Positions 40,001 to 48,687 of a DNA stretch of 64,000 nucleotides are shown piece after piece. Numbering within the stretch: the stretch's first letter is position 1; each line of letters starts with the position of its first letter. The notes beneath the pieces are model-generated. The model ran no database searches and was not told the origin of the DNA. It was given only the letters and a program-made list of their open reading frames with translations. This DNA comes from an uncultured Mediterranea sp. Its GTDB lineage: Bacteria > Bacteroidota > Bacteroidia > Bacteroidales > Bacteroidaceae. The position numbers and the translations under genes are program-made. Location: contig CALZEQ010000013.1 in assembly GCA_945641355.1 (NCBI GenBank), positions 1-64,000 of the forward strand. Reading direction: 5' to 3'.

Positions 40001-40230
40001 CGGTCGAGCTGGGTTACACCTTCCCCAAGACGCTGGTGAAGTGTGTGGGACTGGAGAACGCCCGCATCTATGTGAACGGCAACAACCTCTTTACCATCGA
40101 CGGCATGAAGATATGCGACCCCGAGGCCGGCATGTTCAAGAACTCCGACGGCTATGTGGTCGAGTCGGGTGGTGTGAAGGGATATCCCCTGCAGCGCATG
40201 ATCACGTTTGGTGCCAACATTACTTTCTAA
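37084..40230 (+). CDS. SusC/RagA family TonB-linked outer membrane protein
   Basis: VNGTVTDVNGDPIIGASVLVKGTTNGTITNLDGNF, LDEVVVVGYGTQKKATLTGSV, ...ITFGANITF. Confidence 0.97.
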   Translation: MKTHERRVLFSKVLLRTTACLLLTTGTGALPAFAASDAGTAGISVVQQTIKVNGTVTDVNGDPIIGASVLVKGTTNGTITNLDGNFELDAPKGSTLVVTFIGYKNVEVAAGKGLKITLKEDTEMLDEVVVVGYGTQKKATLTGSVSQVGGDELKKVAATNLSNTLAGKTAGVIANTRSGEPGEDTADILIRGKGTLGSTSPLIVVDGVADRSFSRLNPEDIESISVLKDASAAIYGARAANGVILVTTKRGKEGKVKFNYSGNVSFSQPTRIPKMLNSLEYATYINEYDAGHGEASTYSAEAIQKIISGEDPIRYADTDWWGSVAKDWATKTQHSLSVSGGNEKVSFYTSAQYMWQDAIYKKGVQDYNQYQFSTNLDAQITKAIRFSIDILGRQEVRNRGVFSTEDLFGYFLTTNPMVAPYYPNGLLRVGYDGVHNNPAVKVTDLPGTSKSTYSTLNLKPRLRIDLDKLTQGLYVEGYAALDFHYNDGKQLNRPYDVYQYNAAEDTYDNMRAALGPVSVSQWFSKDKTITLNGRIGYGRDFEGGHHVEAFVAYEQMKYDYTTVNAWRTNYLSDAIPEIFAGSDAGKDKDNGGYSNASARQNYFGRINYAYQDKYLAEFTMRYDGSMNFAPGNRWGAFPAFSLGWVISEEQFFQPVKQVVSFLKLKGSWGMMGNDNVYPYQFLSQYMFSSGGTSFNGEVVKALYLARTANPDITWEKAKTWNVGFNAQFLDGKLALDFDYFHSNRSDILITKSASVPSYSGLSLPDMNLGKVSNHGLEVVATYRDHAGDFAWNVTGNFTYAKNKVVYMDEAASVPEWQRWTGHPIDGMVLYKALGIYQTQEQVDSTPHISGAKPGDLMYQDTNGDGNITWDDAIRVDKSATPKVMFGLTLGGSWKGIDLNVFFQGQADAEQLVMPTMNMVHDFYEGRWVETNTPEQNAKARWPRACIKQTYIDTWNGSASTWWLRDASFVRLKSVELGYTFPKTLVKCVGLENARIYVNGNNLFTIDGMKICDPEAGMFKNSDGYVVESGGVKGYPLQRMITFGANITF

Positions 40231-40254
40231 AAAACATAAACAGACTATACAAAG

Positions 40255-42030
40255 ATGAAAAAGAATCAGATATGGGCCTGTGCCGCACTGCTTGCTGCCG
40301 GCCTCAGTTTCAACGCCTGCTCCGACATCCTCGACCAGGACCCGTTGGACTCCTTTACCGATGCGGCCGTATGGGGCGACCTGGCCCTGGCCGAAGCTTT
40401 CCTGAACGACTGCTATCAGTACACCGAGGGCGAGAACCAGAACGGAGTGCTCTACTCCAACTATACAGACGAGTCGTACCACATGCACGGGTATGGCACG
40501 GAGACCTACACCACCGGCCTGCTTACCCCCGACCGCTACAACATCGGCTGGACCGAGGGCAAGGGCGAAGCGTGGCGCCACTACTACAGCGGCATCAAGG
40601 GCTGCAACATGCTGCTTGAACGCATTGCCGACACGCCGGCCCACTCCGAGCGCGAGGTGGAGTGGAAGGACGAAATCATCGGACAGGCCCACTTCCTGCG
40701 GGCGTTCTATTACCACTACCTGTACGGCCTGTATGGCCGGGTGCCTATCATCGACCATACCTTTGCCGTAGATGCCGAGTTCAACGAGACGCGGGCCGAC
40801 ATGGACGCCGTGGCCGACTTCATCGTGGCCGATTGCGACAAGGCCGCTTCGCTGCTGCCCGTGCGCTATCACGACGATTCCGACTTCGGGCGTGCCACCC
40901 GCGGAGCTGCGCTGGCGCTGAAGGGACGTGTGCTGCTCTGGAAGGCCAGCCCCCTCTTCGGTACCCCCTCAACCGAGAAGTGGAAGGCTGCAGCCGATGC
41001 CAACAAGGCGGTGATTGACCTGGGTGCCTACTCGTTGCAGTCTGTTTCCAATAGCGACGACTATGCCGACCTCTTCTTCGATATGCACAATCCCGAGGTC
41101 ATCTTCGAGAAACTGTACGACCTGAAGGGCATCTCCGGCAGCTCGGCCAGCCTTGTGATGCAGGCTCCCGCCGGCCCAGGCAACGGCTATGGCGGATGGA
41201 GTACCTGGCAGCCTACCTACGAAATTGTAGAGAAGTTCCAGAATGCCGACGGTACCCCCTATGTACCGACCCCCACGCACAAGGAGCGTGTGTTCGTGGT
41301 AGAGTTTGTGGAGGCTACGGGCGAGTGGGTGGCCGAATACCGCGACCTGGATGTAACCACCGAGAACCGCTGGCAGAACCGCGAGATCCGGCTGGATGCC
41401 AACATCTTCTACGACGGCATGATGTGGGGCTACGGCGACTCCTACCGTCCGATAGAGCTCTTTGAGTCGGGGGCGGAGTATGGCGTGATACCCGGCAAGG
41501 ACTCGCGTACCGGCGAAAGCTGGTGGAACGGCACCAAGACCGGCTACAACATGAAGAAGTTCCTCAATCCGCACTTCGACTTCTGGGGTACCGACTACGA
41601 CGATACACCCTGGTTTTTCATCCGTCTGGCCGAGGTCTATCTGAACTATGCCGAGTGCATGATAGAGCTGGGACGCGATGCCGAGGCACTGAAGTACATC
41701 AACCTGGTGCGCAACCGTGCCCTGCTGCCCGATGCCACGGGACAGGATATCCGTGCCGAGTACGAGTACGAACGCCAGATAGAGCTGCTCTTCGAGGGAC
41801 AACGCTTCTTCGACCTGCGCCGTTGGAAACGCATGGAAGCGACCTATGCACCCGAGAATTGGCCCACAGCCCTGAAGATTTACAAGATGGAGGATGGCCG
41901 CTTGCTCTATCACCATCGTACCGAGCCGGTGCAGAAGCGCAAGTTCGTCTCTCCGCAAAACTACTGGTTGCCCGTGCCGCGCAGCGAGCTCCGCAAGAAT
42001 CCGAACCTGGATGCGGCTCCGTATGAGTAA
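40255..42030 (+). CDS. SusD/RagB family nutrient-binding outer membrane lipoprotein
   Basis: LSFNACSDILDQDPLDSFTD; FFIRLAEVYLNYAECMIELG; NYWLPVPRSELRKNPNLD. Confidence 0.96.
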   Translation: MKKNQIWACAALLAAGLSFNACSDILDQDPLDSFTDAAVWGDLALAEAFLNDCYQYTEGENQNGVLYSNYTDESYHMHGYGTETYTTGLLTPDRYNIGWTEGKGEAWRHYYSGIKGCNMLLERIADTPAHSEREVEWKDEIIGQAHFLRAFYYHYLYGLYGRVPIIDHTFAVDAEFNETRADMDAVADFIVADCDKAASLLPVRYHDDSDFGRATRGAALALKGRVLLWKASPLFGTPSTEKWKAAADANKAVIDLGAYSLQSVSNSDDYADLFFDMHNPEVIFEKLYDLKGISGSSASLVMQAPAGPGNGYGGWSTWQPTYEIVEKFQNADGTPYVPTPTHKERVFVVEFVEATGEWVAEYRDLDVTTENRWQNREIRLDANIFYDGMMWGYGDSYRPIELFESGAEYGVIPGKDSRTGESWWNGTKTGYNMKKFLNPHFDFWGTDYDDTPWFFIRLAEVYLNYAECMIELGRDAEALKYINLVRNRALLPDATGQDIRAEYEYERQIELLFEGQRFFDLRRWKRMEATYAPENWPTALKIYKMEDGRLLYHHRTEPVQKRKFVSPQNYWLPVPRSELRKNPNLDAAPYE

Positions 42031-42067
42031 GGAAATGGATATGAACTCATGTGTCTTTTGAGTATAG

Positions 42068-42111
42068 GCAGCATGCATCCCCGCCCAGTTCCCGGGCGGG
42101 GGACATGCTGC
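42068..42111 (+). other. Strong hairpin downstream of susD-2 (possible processing or attenuation element)
   Basis: GCAGCATG...CCCCGCCC / GGGCGGGG...CATGCTGC; no T tract follows. Confidence 0.55.
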
Positions 42112-42147
42112 TTCCTTACGGAAAAACGGCTCATCCGTCGCACTCGC

Positions 42148-42178
42148 TTGTCTGTTTACTGAATTATTCCTATATTTG
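42148..42178 (+). promoter_or_regulatory. Bacteroidetes-type promoter (TTG-N20-TATATTTG) upstream of the DUF6055 gene
   Basis: TTG at 42148-42150; TATATTTG at 42171-42178. Confidence 0.6.
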
Positions 42179-42253
42179 TGGGCAGGCAGGAGACACGGCT
42201 CGTGCCGATAACAAACGAATGTATCATCGTCAACTAATACAAATCCGAACTAT

Positions 42254-43600
42254 ATGAATATGAAAATTTTGTTACTCGCAATCGCCTCTTTCCTCTTCTG
42301 CTGCTGCTCGTCGTGCAGCAAGGAGGAAGGCACAGAAGCTCCCAATACCCCATCCGGGAAGGTGGAGCTGCCCGACGGGAAGGCCATCTTCATTCCCCAA
42401 GACCTGCAGGGGATGGACCTGCAAAACCCCAACAGCAAGTGGAGCTATCACCGCATGGCTTGTACGGACAACTTCGTCATCCTGTGGGAGAAGGGCTTCG
42501 GCAACGACCTCTCCAACCCGCCCCTGTTAGAGGGACAGCCAATGAAGATAGACCTGGAGAATCTGAAGCAGAAGCTGGAGCAGTTCTATACCTATTACTA
42601 TAAGACGTTGCAGTTTGCCCGCGAAGGCTCCAACTGCGACAAGTACCGCATGATGGTGATGCTGAACTACTCGCTGGAGGGTACCGCCTACGGAGGCGAC
42701 TACGACGGCGTGATAGGTGCCCTCTGGGTGACACCGAGTCGCTTGCAGGACAGCAAGCTGAACTGCATTGCCCATGAGCTGGGGCACAGCTTCCAGGCAC
42801 AGATAAGCTGCGACAAGCAGGGAGATGCCTGGGGCGGATGCGGCTTCTTCGAGATGACCTCGCAGTGGATGCTGTGGCACGTCAATCCCGCCTGGGTGAC
42901 CGACGAGCAGTATCACTGGGATGCCTTCTGCAAGGCTACGCACAAGGCCTACCTGCATCTGGAGAATATCTACCGCTCGCCCTACGTCATCGAATACTGG
43001 AGCGAGAAGCACGGACTACCCTTCATTGCCGAGCTCTACCGTCAGGGAAAGGTGGGCGAAGACCCCGCCATGACCTACAAACGGTTGAACGGACTGACGC
43101 AGGAGCAATTCTGCGACGAGATGTTTGAGGCCGACAGCCGCATCGTGACCCTCGACTTTGACCATGCCCGCACGCAGACCCGTCCGTTGGCCGGAGGGGA
43201 GGCCATGCACACCGCACTGGCCGATGCCGACAGCGAAGGATGGCAGAAGGTGCCGGCAGCCTGCTGCCCCGAGAACTATGGCTTCAATGTCATCCCGCTG
43301 AAGGTGCCGCAGGATGGCAAGGCACGGGTAGCCTTCCGCGGACTGCCCGGCGAACCCGGATATACCGCCTTGCGTACCGACCAGGCCGGCTGGCGCTATG
43401 GTTTTGTGGCAATGGACCGGGCCGGAAAGACGCACTACAGCCCGATGGGCAAGGAGAAGGAGGGAACGTTGGACTATACGCTACCCGCCGACACGCAGAA
43501 ACTGTGGTTCGTGGTGATGGGTGCTCCGGCCGAACACTGGCGCAATGACGACCAAGGAGGGGCCGATGCACAGTGGCCCTATCAGATAAAGATAGGTTAA
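42254..43600 (+). CDS. DUF6055-like putative zinc metallopeptidase, lipoprotein
   Basis: FCCCSSCSKEEGTE lipoprotein signal; NCIAHELGHSFQAQISCDK ... GFFEMTSQW; paralog of 33430-35715. Confidence 0.78.
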   Translation: MNMKILLLAIASFLFCCCSSCSKEEGTEAPNTPSGKVELPDGKAIFIPQDLQGMDLQNPNSKWSYHRMACTDNFVILWEKGFGNDLSNPPLLEGQPMKIDLENLKQKLEQFYTYYYKTLQFAREGSNCDKYRMMVMLNYSLEGTAYGGDYDGVIGALWVTPSRLQDSKLNCIAHELGHSFQAQISCDKQGDAWGGCGFFEMTSQWMLWHVNPAWVTDEQYHWDAFCKATHKAYLHLENIYRSPYVIEYWSEKHGLPFIAELYRQGKVGEDPAMTYKRLNGLTQEQFCDEMFEADSRIVTLDFDHARTQTRPLAGGEAMHTALADADSEGWQKVPAACCPENYGFNVIPLKVPQDGKARVAFRGLPGEPGYTALRTDQAGWRYGFVAMDRAGKTHYSPMGKEKEGTLDYTLPADTQKLWFVVMGAPAEHWRNDDQGGADAQWPYQIKIG

Positions 43601-43676
43601 CAAACCTTACCCCCGACAGGTGGGGAGAACCGTCCAAAAGAGGGGGAAATAGAGAAAATGCCGAAAAAATCGTGCG

Positions 43677-43743
43677 TTTGGACTATTTTGCTACTCTTTT
43701 GGACGATTTTTTCGTTAAAAAAGCTGCCCTTTTGTGAAATTTG
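43677..43743 (+). promoter_or_regulatory. Putative HTCS-controlled promoter C (two half-sites + GAAATTTG) for the third SusC/D operon
   Basis: TTTGGACTATTTTGCTAC (43677-43694) and TTTGGACGATTTTTTCGT (43698-43715), 21 bp apart; GAAATTTG at 43736-43743, 20-bp gap. Confidence 0.68.
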
Positions 43744-43863
43744 CGGTGTCGATAAGCAAGGCGGGATAGGGAACCGGGCCAACCTTCGGACCGATATCCT
43801 TGCCTTCGTAGAAGACGCAAGTTAAATAAATAAGTGTACAAACCTTAAAAAAAAGTGCAGTTT

Positions 43864-46800
43864 ATGAAGACACATGAGAATCGCCCCTTGTTCAGCAGAG
43901 CATTGCTGCGGGCTACCACTTGTCTTTTCTTTGCCGCAGGTGCGAGTGCCGTTCCGACACTGGCGGCGACAGATACCGGGACTGCCGGTATTGCCATTGT
44001 TCAACAACAACAGACGGTAAACGGTACAGTGACCGATGCCAACGGTGACCCCATCATTGGAGCCAGCGTAGTGGTGAAGGGAAATACAGCCAACGGAACC
44101 ATTACCGACATCGACGGTAAGTTCTCACTGAACGTCCCGAAGAACGCCATCCTGGTGGTGAGCTTCGTGGGCTACAAGACCACGGAAGTGCCGGCCGGCA
44201 AAGGCCTGAAGATTACCTTGAAAGAGGATAACGAGCTGCTGGACGAGGTAGTCGTTATCGGTTACGGTACGCAGAAGAAGGCCGATGTGACCAGTGCCGT
44301 ATCCAGCGTGAAGAGCGAAAGCTTCAACAAAGGTGCCATCCTGGATGCCGGCCAGCTGGTACAAGGTAAAGTAGCCGGTCTGCAGATTTCGCTCTCCAGC
44401 GGTGACCCCACGGCCAGCACATCGGTGATGCTGCGTGGTAACTCCACCTTGATGGGTACCACAGCTCCGCTGATTCTGGTGGACGGTGTTCCGGGCAACT
44501 TCTCCACAGTGGCTCCCGAAGAAATTGAGAGCATCGACGTACTGAAGGACGGTTCGGCAACCGCTATCTATGGTACGCGCGGTACCAACGGTGTGATTAT
44601 CATCACCACCAAAAATGCCAACCGCGAAATGCCGGCATCCATTGAGTACAACGGCTATGTATCCATCTCGTCACGTGCCAAGGAGGCCGACTTTATGAGT
44701 GCTTCCGACCTGCGTGCCCGCCTGAAAGAGGGTTGGGTATTCAGCGGTGCCAACGACAAGGACTACGGTGACGACGTAGATTGGGTAGACGAAGTTAGCC
44801 GCACGGGTGTGTCGCACGTACACAACCTGGTGTTCCGTGGCGGTGGCAAGACCACCAGCCTGATAGGTAACCTGAACTACAGCAACCGTCAGGGTACCTT
44901 CAAGAAGTCCGAAAGCGAGAATTTGCGTGCCCGTCTGGAAGTGACGCACCGCATGTTCAACGACAAGCTGACGGCCAACCTGGCCATCATTGCCGGCGAA
45001 CGCAACACACCGGCCGGATTCAATACCAACGTATACCGCTACGCCTGCATCCAGAACCCCACACAGCCCATCTATGATGAAGAGGGCAAGTATGTAGAGC
45101 GTCAGGTCTATTTTTATGACAACCCGGTATCTATCCTGAACGAAACCATCGGTATGACCCGCAGCCGCAACGTGCGCTTCACGGGTAGCTTGGAGTACAA
45201 GCCTTATAGCGACCTGACCCTGAAGGCCATGTACACCCGCAAGGGCAACAGCAGCCTGAACGGCTATTATACGACCAAGCAACACCCCTCTACCACAGAA
45301 GGCGGTACGAACGGTACGGCCAGCCGCTATACCAGCGACTACATTAACAACCTGGTGGAACTGACAGCCGATTGGCACAAAAAGGTGGGCAAGCACACGA
45401 TGGGCGCCATCGTGGGTTACAACTACGAGGACGAAATGTCCGAGAACTTCTATGCCTACAACCGCGACTTCCCCACCGACAGCTATACCTACAACAAGCT
45501 GGAGTCGGGTGCCGGATTGAAGAACGGTACGGCTTCGATGAGTTCGTACAAGGAAGACAGCAAGCTGATTGGTCTCTTTGCCCGTGTCACCTGGAACTAC
45601 GACGACCGCTACCTGCTGATGTTCTCCATCCGTCGCGAAGGTTCGTCGAAGTTCGGTAAAGACCACAAGTGGGGTAACTTCCCCGGTGTGTCGGCCGGAT
45701 GGCGTCTGAACAACGAAGAGTTCATGAAGGGTCTTACCTGGATTGACAACCTGAAGGTGCGTGCCGGTTTCGGTATCACCGGTATCAACGTGGCCGCTCC
45801 CTACTATTCACAGGCATCGGTAGACTACAGCGGCTACTTCTTGTACAACGGCAAGTGGATCAGCACACTGGGACCGGTACGTAATGCCAACCCCGACCTG
45901 CGTTGGGAGAAGAAGTACGAGTACAACTTTGGCGTGGACTTCGACCTCTTTGGCGGCCGTCTGGGCGGTGCCATCGACTACTACATCCGCGATACGAAGG
46001 ACGGATTGTGGGACTACTCCGTGCCCTCTCCTCCCTATCAGTACGGTACCATCCGCGCCAATGTCGGCCAGATCCGTAACAGCGGTTTCGAACTGTTGCT
46101 GAACGCCATCCCCGTACAGACCAAGAACTTCCAATGGAACACAAACATCTCTTATTCTACCAATAAGAACGAGCTGAAATCCATCTCGAACGACCAGTTC
46201 CAGATGTCGACCGACTGGTTCACCACCGGACATACCGGTGAACCTATCCAGACCTCTACGCACCGCGTGAAGGTGGGCTGCCCCATCGGTGACTTGTACG
46301 GACTGAAATCGGTAGGCCTGAGCGAAGACGGCAAGTGGCTGGTAGAGCGTTTCGACGAGAACGGTGAGAAGTTCTACGACTACGCCAACAACGCAACCGA
46401 GTCCGACAAGCAGATTCTGGGTAACGGTGTGCCCAAGCACAACCTGAACTTCAACAACACGCTGCGTCTGAAGAATTGGGACTTGACCATCAATATGCGT
46501 GGAGCCTTCGGCTTCCAGATTCTGAACTTCCAGGAGATGTACTATGCCAATCCTACCATCCAGTACAACGTACTGAACTCGGCCTTCGACCAGCATCCTA
46601 CCTATACCATCAGTGCCGATGGCAAGACGCTGACCCCGACGGGCAAGACAGCCACCATCACCGACTCGCAACGCTACGTGAGCGAATATGTAGAAAACGG
46701 AAGCTACTGGAAGATTGACAACGTGACACTGGGCTACAGCTTCAACACCAAGAAGTGGAAGGCCGTGAAGAACCTGCGCCTCTATGCTTCGTGCCTGAAT

Positions 46801-46932
46801 CTGGTCACCCTGACGGGCTATAAGGGCATTGACCCCGAAGTGCAGACAACGGGTCTGACGGCAGGTACCGACGACCGCGACAAGTATCCTACTACCCGCT
46901 CGTTTACCTTTGGCGTGAATGTGACATTCTAA
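43864..46932 (+). CDS. SusC/RagA family TonB-linked outer membrane protein
   Basis: Start refined to MKTHENRPLFS; VNGTVTDANGDPIIGASVVVKG, LDEVVVIGYGTQKKADVTSAV, ...RSFTFGVNVTF. Confidence 0.97.
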   Translation: MKTHENRPLFSRALLRATTCLFFAAGASAVPTLAATDTGTAGIAIVQQQQTVNGTVTDANGDPIIGASVVVKGNTANGTITDIDGKFSLNVPKNAILVVSFVGYKTTEVPAGKGLKITLKEDNELLDEVVVIGYGTQKKADVTSAVSSVKSESFNKGAILDAGQLVQGKVAGLQISLSSGDPTASTSVMLRGNSTLMGTTAPLILVDGVPGNFSTVAPEEIESIDVLKDGSATAIYGTRGTNGVIIITTKNANREMPASIEYNGYVSISSRAKEADFMSASDLRARLKEGWVFSGANDKDYGDDVDWVDEVSRTGVSHVHNLVFRGGGKTTSLIGNLNYSNRQGTFKKSESENLRARLEVTHRMFNDKLTANLAIIAGERNTPAGFNTNVYRYACIQNPTQPIYDEEGKYVERQVYFYDNPVSILNETIGMTRSRNVRFTGSLEYKPYSDLTLKAMYTRKGNSSLNGYYTTKQHPSTTEGGTNGTASRYTSDYINNLVELTADWHKKVGKHTMGAIVGYNYEDEMSENFYAYNRDFPTDSYTYNKLESGAGLKNGTASMSSYKEDSKLIGLFARVTWNYDDRYLLMFSIRREGSSKFGKDHKWGNFPGVSAGWRLNNEEFMKGLTWIDNLKVRAGFGITGINVAAPYYSQASVDYSGYFLYNGKWISTLGPVRNANPDLRWEKKYEYNFGVDFDLFGGRLGGAIDYYIRDTKDGLWDYSVPSPPYQYGTIRANVGQIRNSGFELLLNAIPVQTKNFQWNTNISYSTNKNELKSISNDQFQMSTDWFTTGHTGEPIQTSTHRVKVGCPIGDLYGLKSVGLSEDGKWLVERFDENGEKFYDYANNATESDKQILGNGVPKHNLNFNNTLRLKNWDLTINMRGAFGFQILNFQEMYYANPTIQYNVLNSAFDQHPTYTISADGKTLTPTGKTATITDSQRYVSEYVENGSYWKIDNVTLGYSFNTKKWKAVKNLRLYASCLNLVTLTGYKGIDPEVQTTGLTAGTDDRDKYPTTRSFTFGVNVTF

Positions 46933-46961
46933 GTCTTTGAATCTTTAAATCAGAAAAGAGT

Positions 46962-48566
46962 ATGAAAAAACTGAAATACGGACTCTATGCCCTGCTGGCA
47001 TGTTCCACATTGACACTGACAGGCTGCTTCAATCTGGACGAAGAGCCATACTCGGAAATCACCGAGGAATCATTTATCCCCACTGAGCAGGATGCAGCCG
47101 CGCTGATGGCGCAATGCTATACCTCGCTGCGCTACATCTACGGCTGGCAAGGTCTGTTTGACCTGCAGGAGGAGTCGGGCGACGTCATCATCACCCCGAC
47201 ACGCCCCAACGGATGGGACGACGGCGGTGTGTACCGCGCCATGCACCAGCATACCTGGCACGACCAATCCTGGCAGCCATGGAACGCCTATCTGACCCCC
47301 TTCTCGGGCATCAACACAGCCAACCGTGTGATGAATCAGATTGAAAGCGGATCGCTGCCCGTAGGCAATCTGAAGGAATCGATGCTGGCCGAACTGCGTG
47401 CCATCCGTGCCTTGTGGTACTCACAGCTGCTGGACACGCACGGTAACGTGCCTCTGGTAACGACCTGGTCCGAAGAAGTGCCGATACAGGCCACCCGCAA
47501 AGAGGTGTATGACTTTGTAGTGAAGGAGCTGACAGAGGCGTTGCCCAACCTGAGCGAAGCCAACGATGCCACTACCTACGGACGCATGAACAAGTGGGCT
47601 GCACTGGCCACCCTGTGCCGCGTCTACCTGAATGCAGAGGTCTATACAGGCACACCCCAATGGGACAAAGTGGTAGAGGTAGCCGACCAGATTATCAATT
47701 CGGGTATATTCGATTTGTCGGCAGACTTCTCGGACAACTTCAAGGTGGATCTGGACTATACCAACAAGGAGGTTATCTTTGCCGTGGTGTACGACCGCAA
47801 GTACGGTGGCTTCCACATGCAGCACAAATGGTATCCGCCGGTAGCACGCGACCACTTTGGCAACTACAACGACTACTTCTGGGGCGGCTCATGCGCCAAT
47901 CCGCAGTTCATCAAGGCATACGAAGAGGGTGACAAGCGTCTGGAGAAGACGTGGCTCATCGGCCCGCAGTATCGCTACGACGACCCCACGGTGGTGGTAT
48001 GGACCTGTAAGAACTACCTGCCTTCGCTCACCTGTATGCGCGACGGCGAGAACGCTACCAGCATCGACTGGGGATGCCGCATCGCCAAGTTTGAATACGA
48101 CATGCAGACTACCGGTGGCTGGAGCAACGACTTCGCTTACTTCCGCTATGCAGAGGTGCTGCTCTCTAAGGCAGAGGCACTGATGCGTATGGGCAAGAAC
48201 GAGGACGAGGCTGCCCGCATCGTCAGCCGCATCCGTAGCCGCGTGTTCGACAATCCGGCACAGGCTACCGTCACTCCGGCCGACCTGAAGAAGGATACCC
48301 GCATCCAGTACGGTACATACGACTGGGACAACAACATCGACCAGCTGGGCGACCAGACTCCGGTGGTGTTGGGCGGCCTGTACGACGAATGGGGCTTCGA
48401 GTTTGCCTGCGAAGCGCAACGCCGTACGCAGATGATTCGCTTCGGAACGTTCACTACGAAGAACTGGTTCAACCATACGCCGGTAGGCAATCATGTGACG
48501 TTGTTCCCCATCCCGTTGGATGAACTGCAGACCAACTCGAATCTGAAGCAGAACCCGGGATATTGA
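46962..48566 (+). CDS. SusD/RagB family nutrient-binding outer membrane lipoprotein
   Basis: LTLTGCFNLDEEPYSE; AYFRYAEVLLSKAEALMRMG; FPIPLDELQTNSNLKQNPGY. Confidence 0.96.
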   Translation: MKKLKYGLYALLACSTLTLTGCFNLDEEPYSEITEESFIPTEQDAAALMAQCYTSLRYIYGWQGLFDLQEESGDVIITPTRPNGWDDGGVYRAMHQHTWHDQSWQPWNAYLTPFSGINTANRVMNQIESGSLPVGNLKESMLAELRAIRALWYSQLLDTHGNVPLVTTWSEEVPIQATRKEVYDFVVKELTEALPNLSEANDATTYGRMNKWAALATLCRVYLNAEVYTGTPQWDKVVEVADQIINSGIFDLSADFSDNFKVDLDYTNKEVIFAVVYDRKYGGFHMQHKWYPPVARDHFGNYNDYFWGGSCANPQFIKAYEEGDKRLEKTWLIGPQYRYDDPTVVVWTCKNYLPSLTCMRDGENATSIDWGCRIAKFEYDMQTTGGWSNDFAYFRYAEVLLSKAEALMRMGKNEDEAARIVSRIRSRVFDNPAQATVTPADLKKDTRIQYGTYDWDNNIDQLGDQTPVVLGGLYDEWGFEFACEAQRRTQMIRFGTFTTKNWFNHTPVGNHVTLFPIPLDELQTNSNLKQNPGY

Positions 48567-48594
48567 AAGACATAACACTCATGTGTCTCATGAA

Positions 48595-48646
48595 GGGCGG
48601 CATGTCGCTGATGCTGAATAGGCAGGCCATGCTGCCCCGTTTTTTA
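48595..48646 (+). terminator. Terminator-like hairpin after susD-3
   Basis: GGGCGGCATG / CATGCTGCCC stem (one wobble) then CGTTTTTT. Confidence 0.7.
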
Positions 48647-48687
48647 GATGAGTTGACAAGTTAACTAACCACTTAAAATAATCAATC

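Noticed and set aside
37978-40872. 964-aa minus-strand ORF
   Set aside because: Antisense shadow of susC-2/susD-2; no domain signature.
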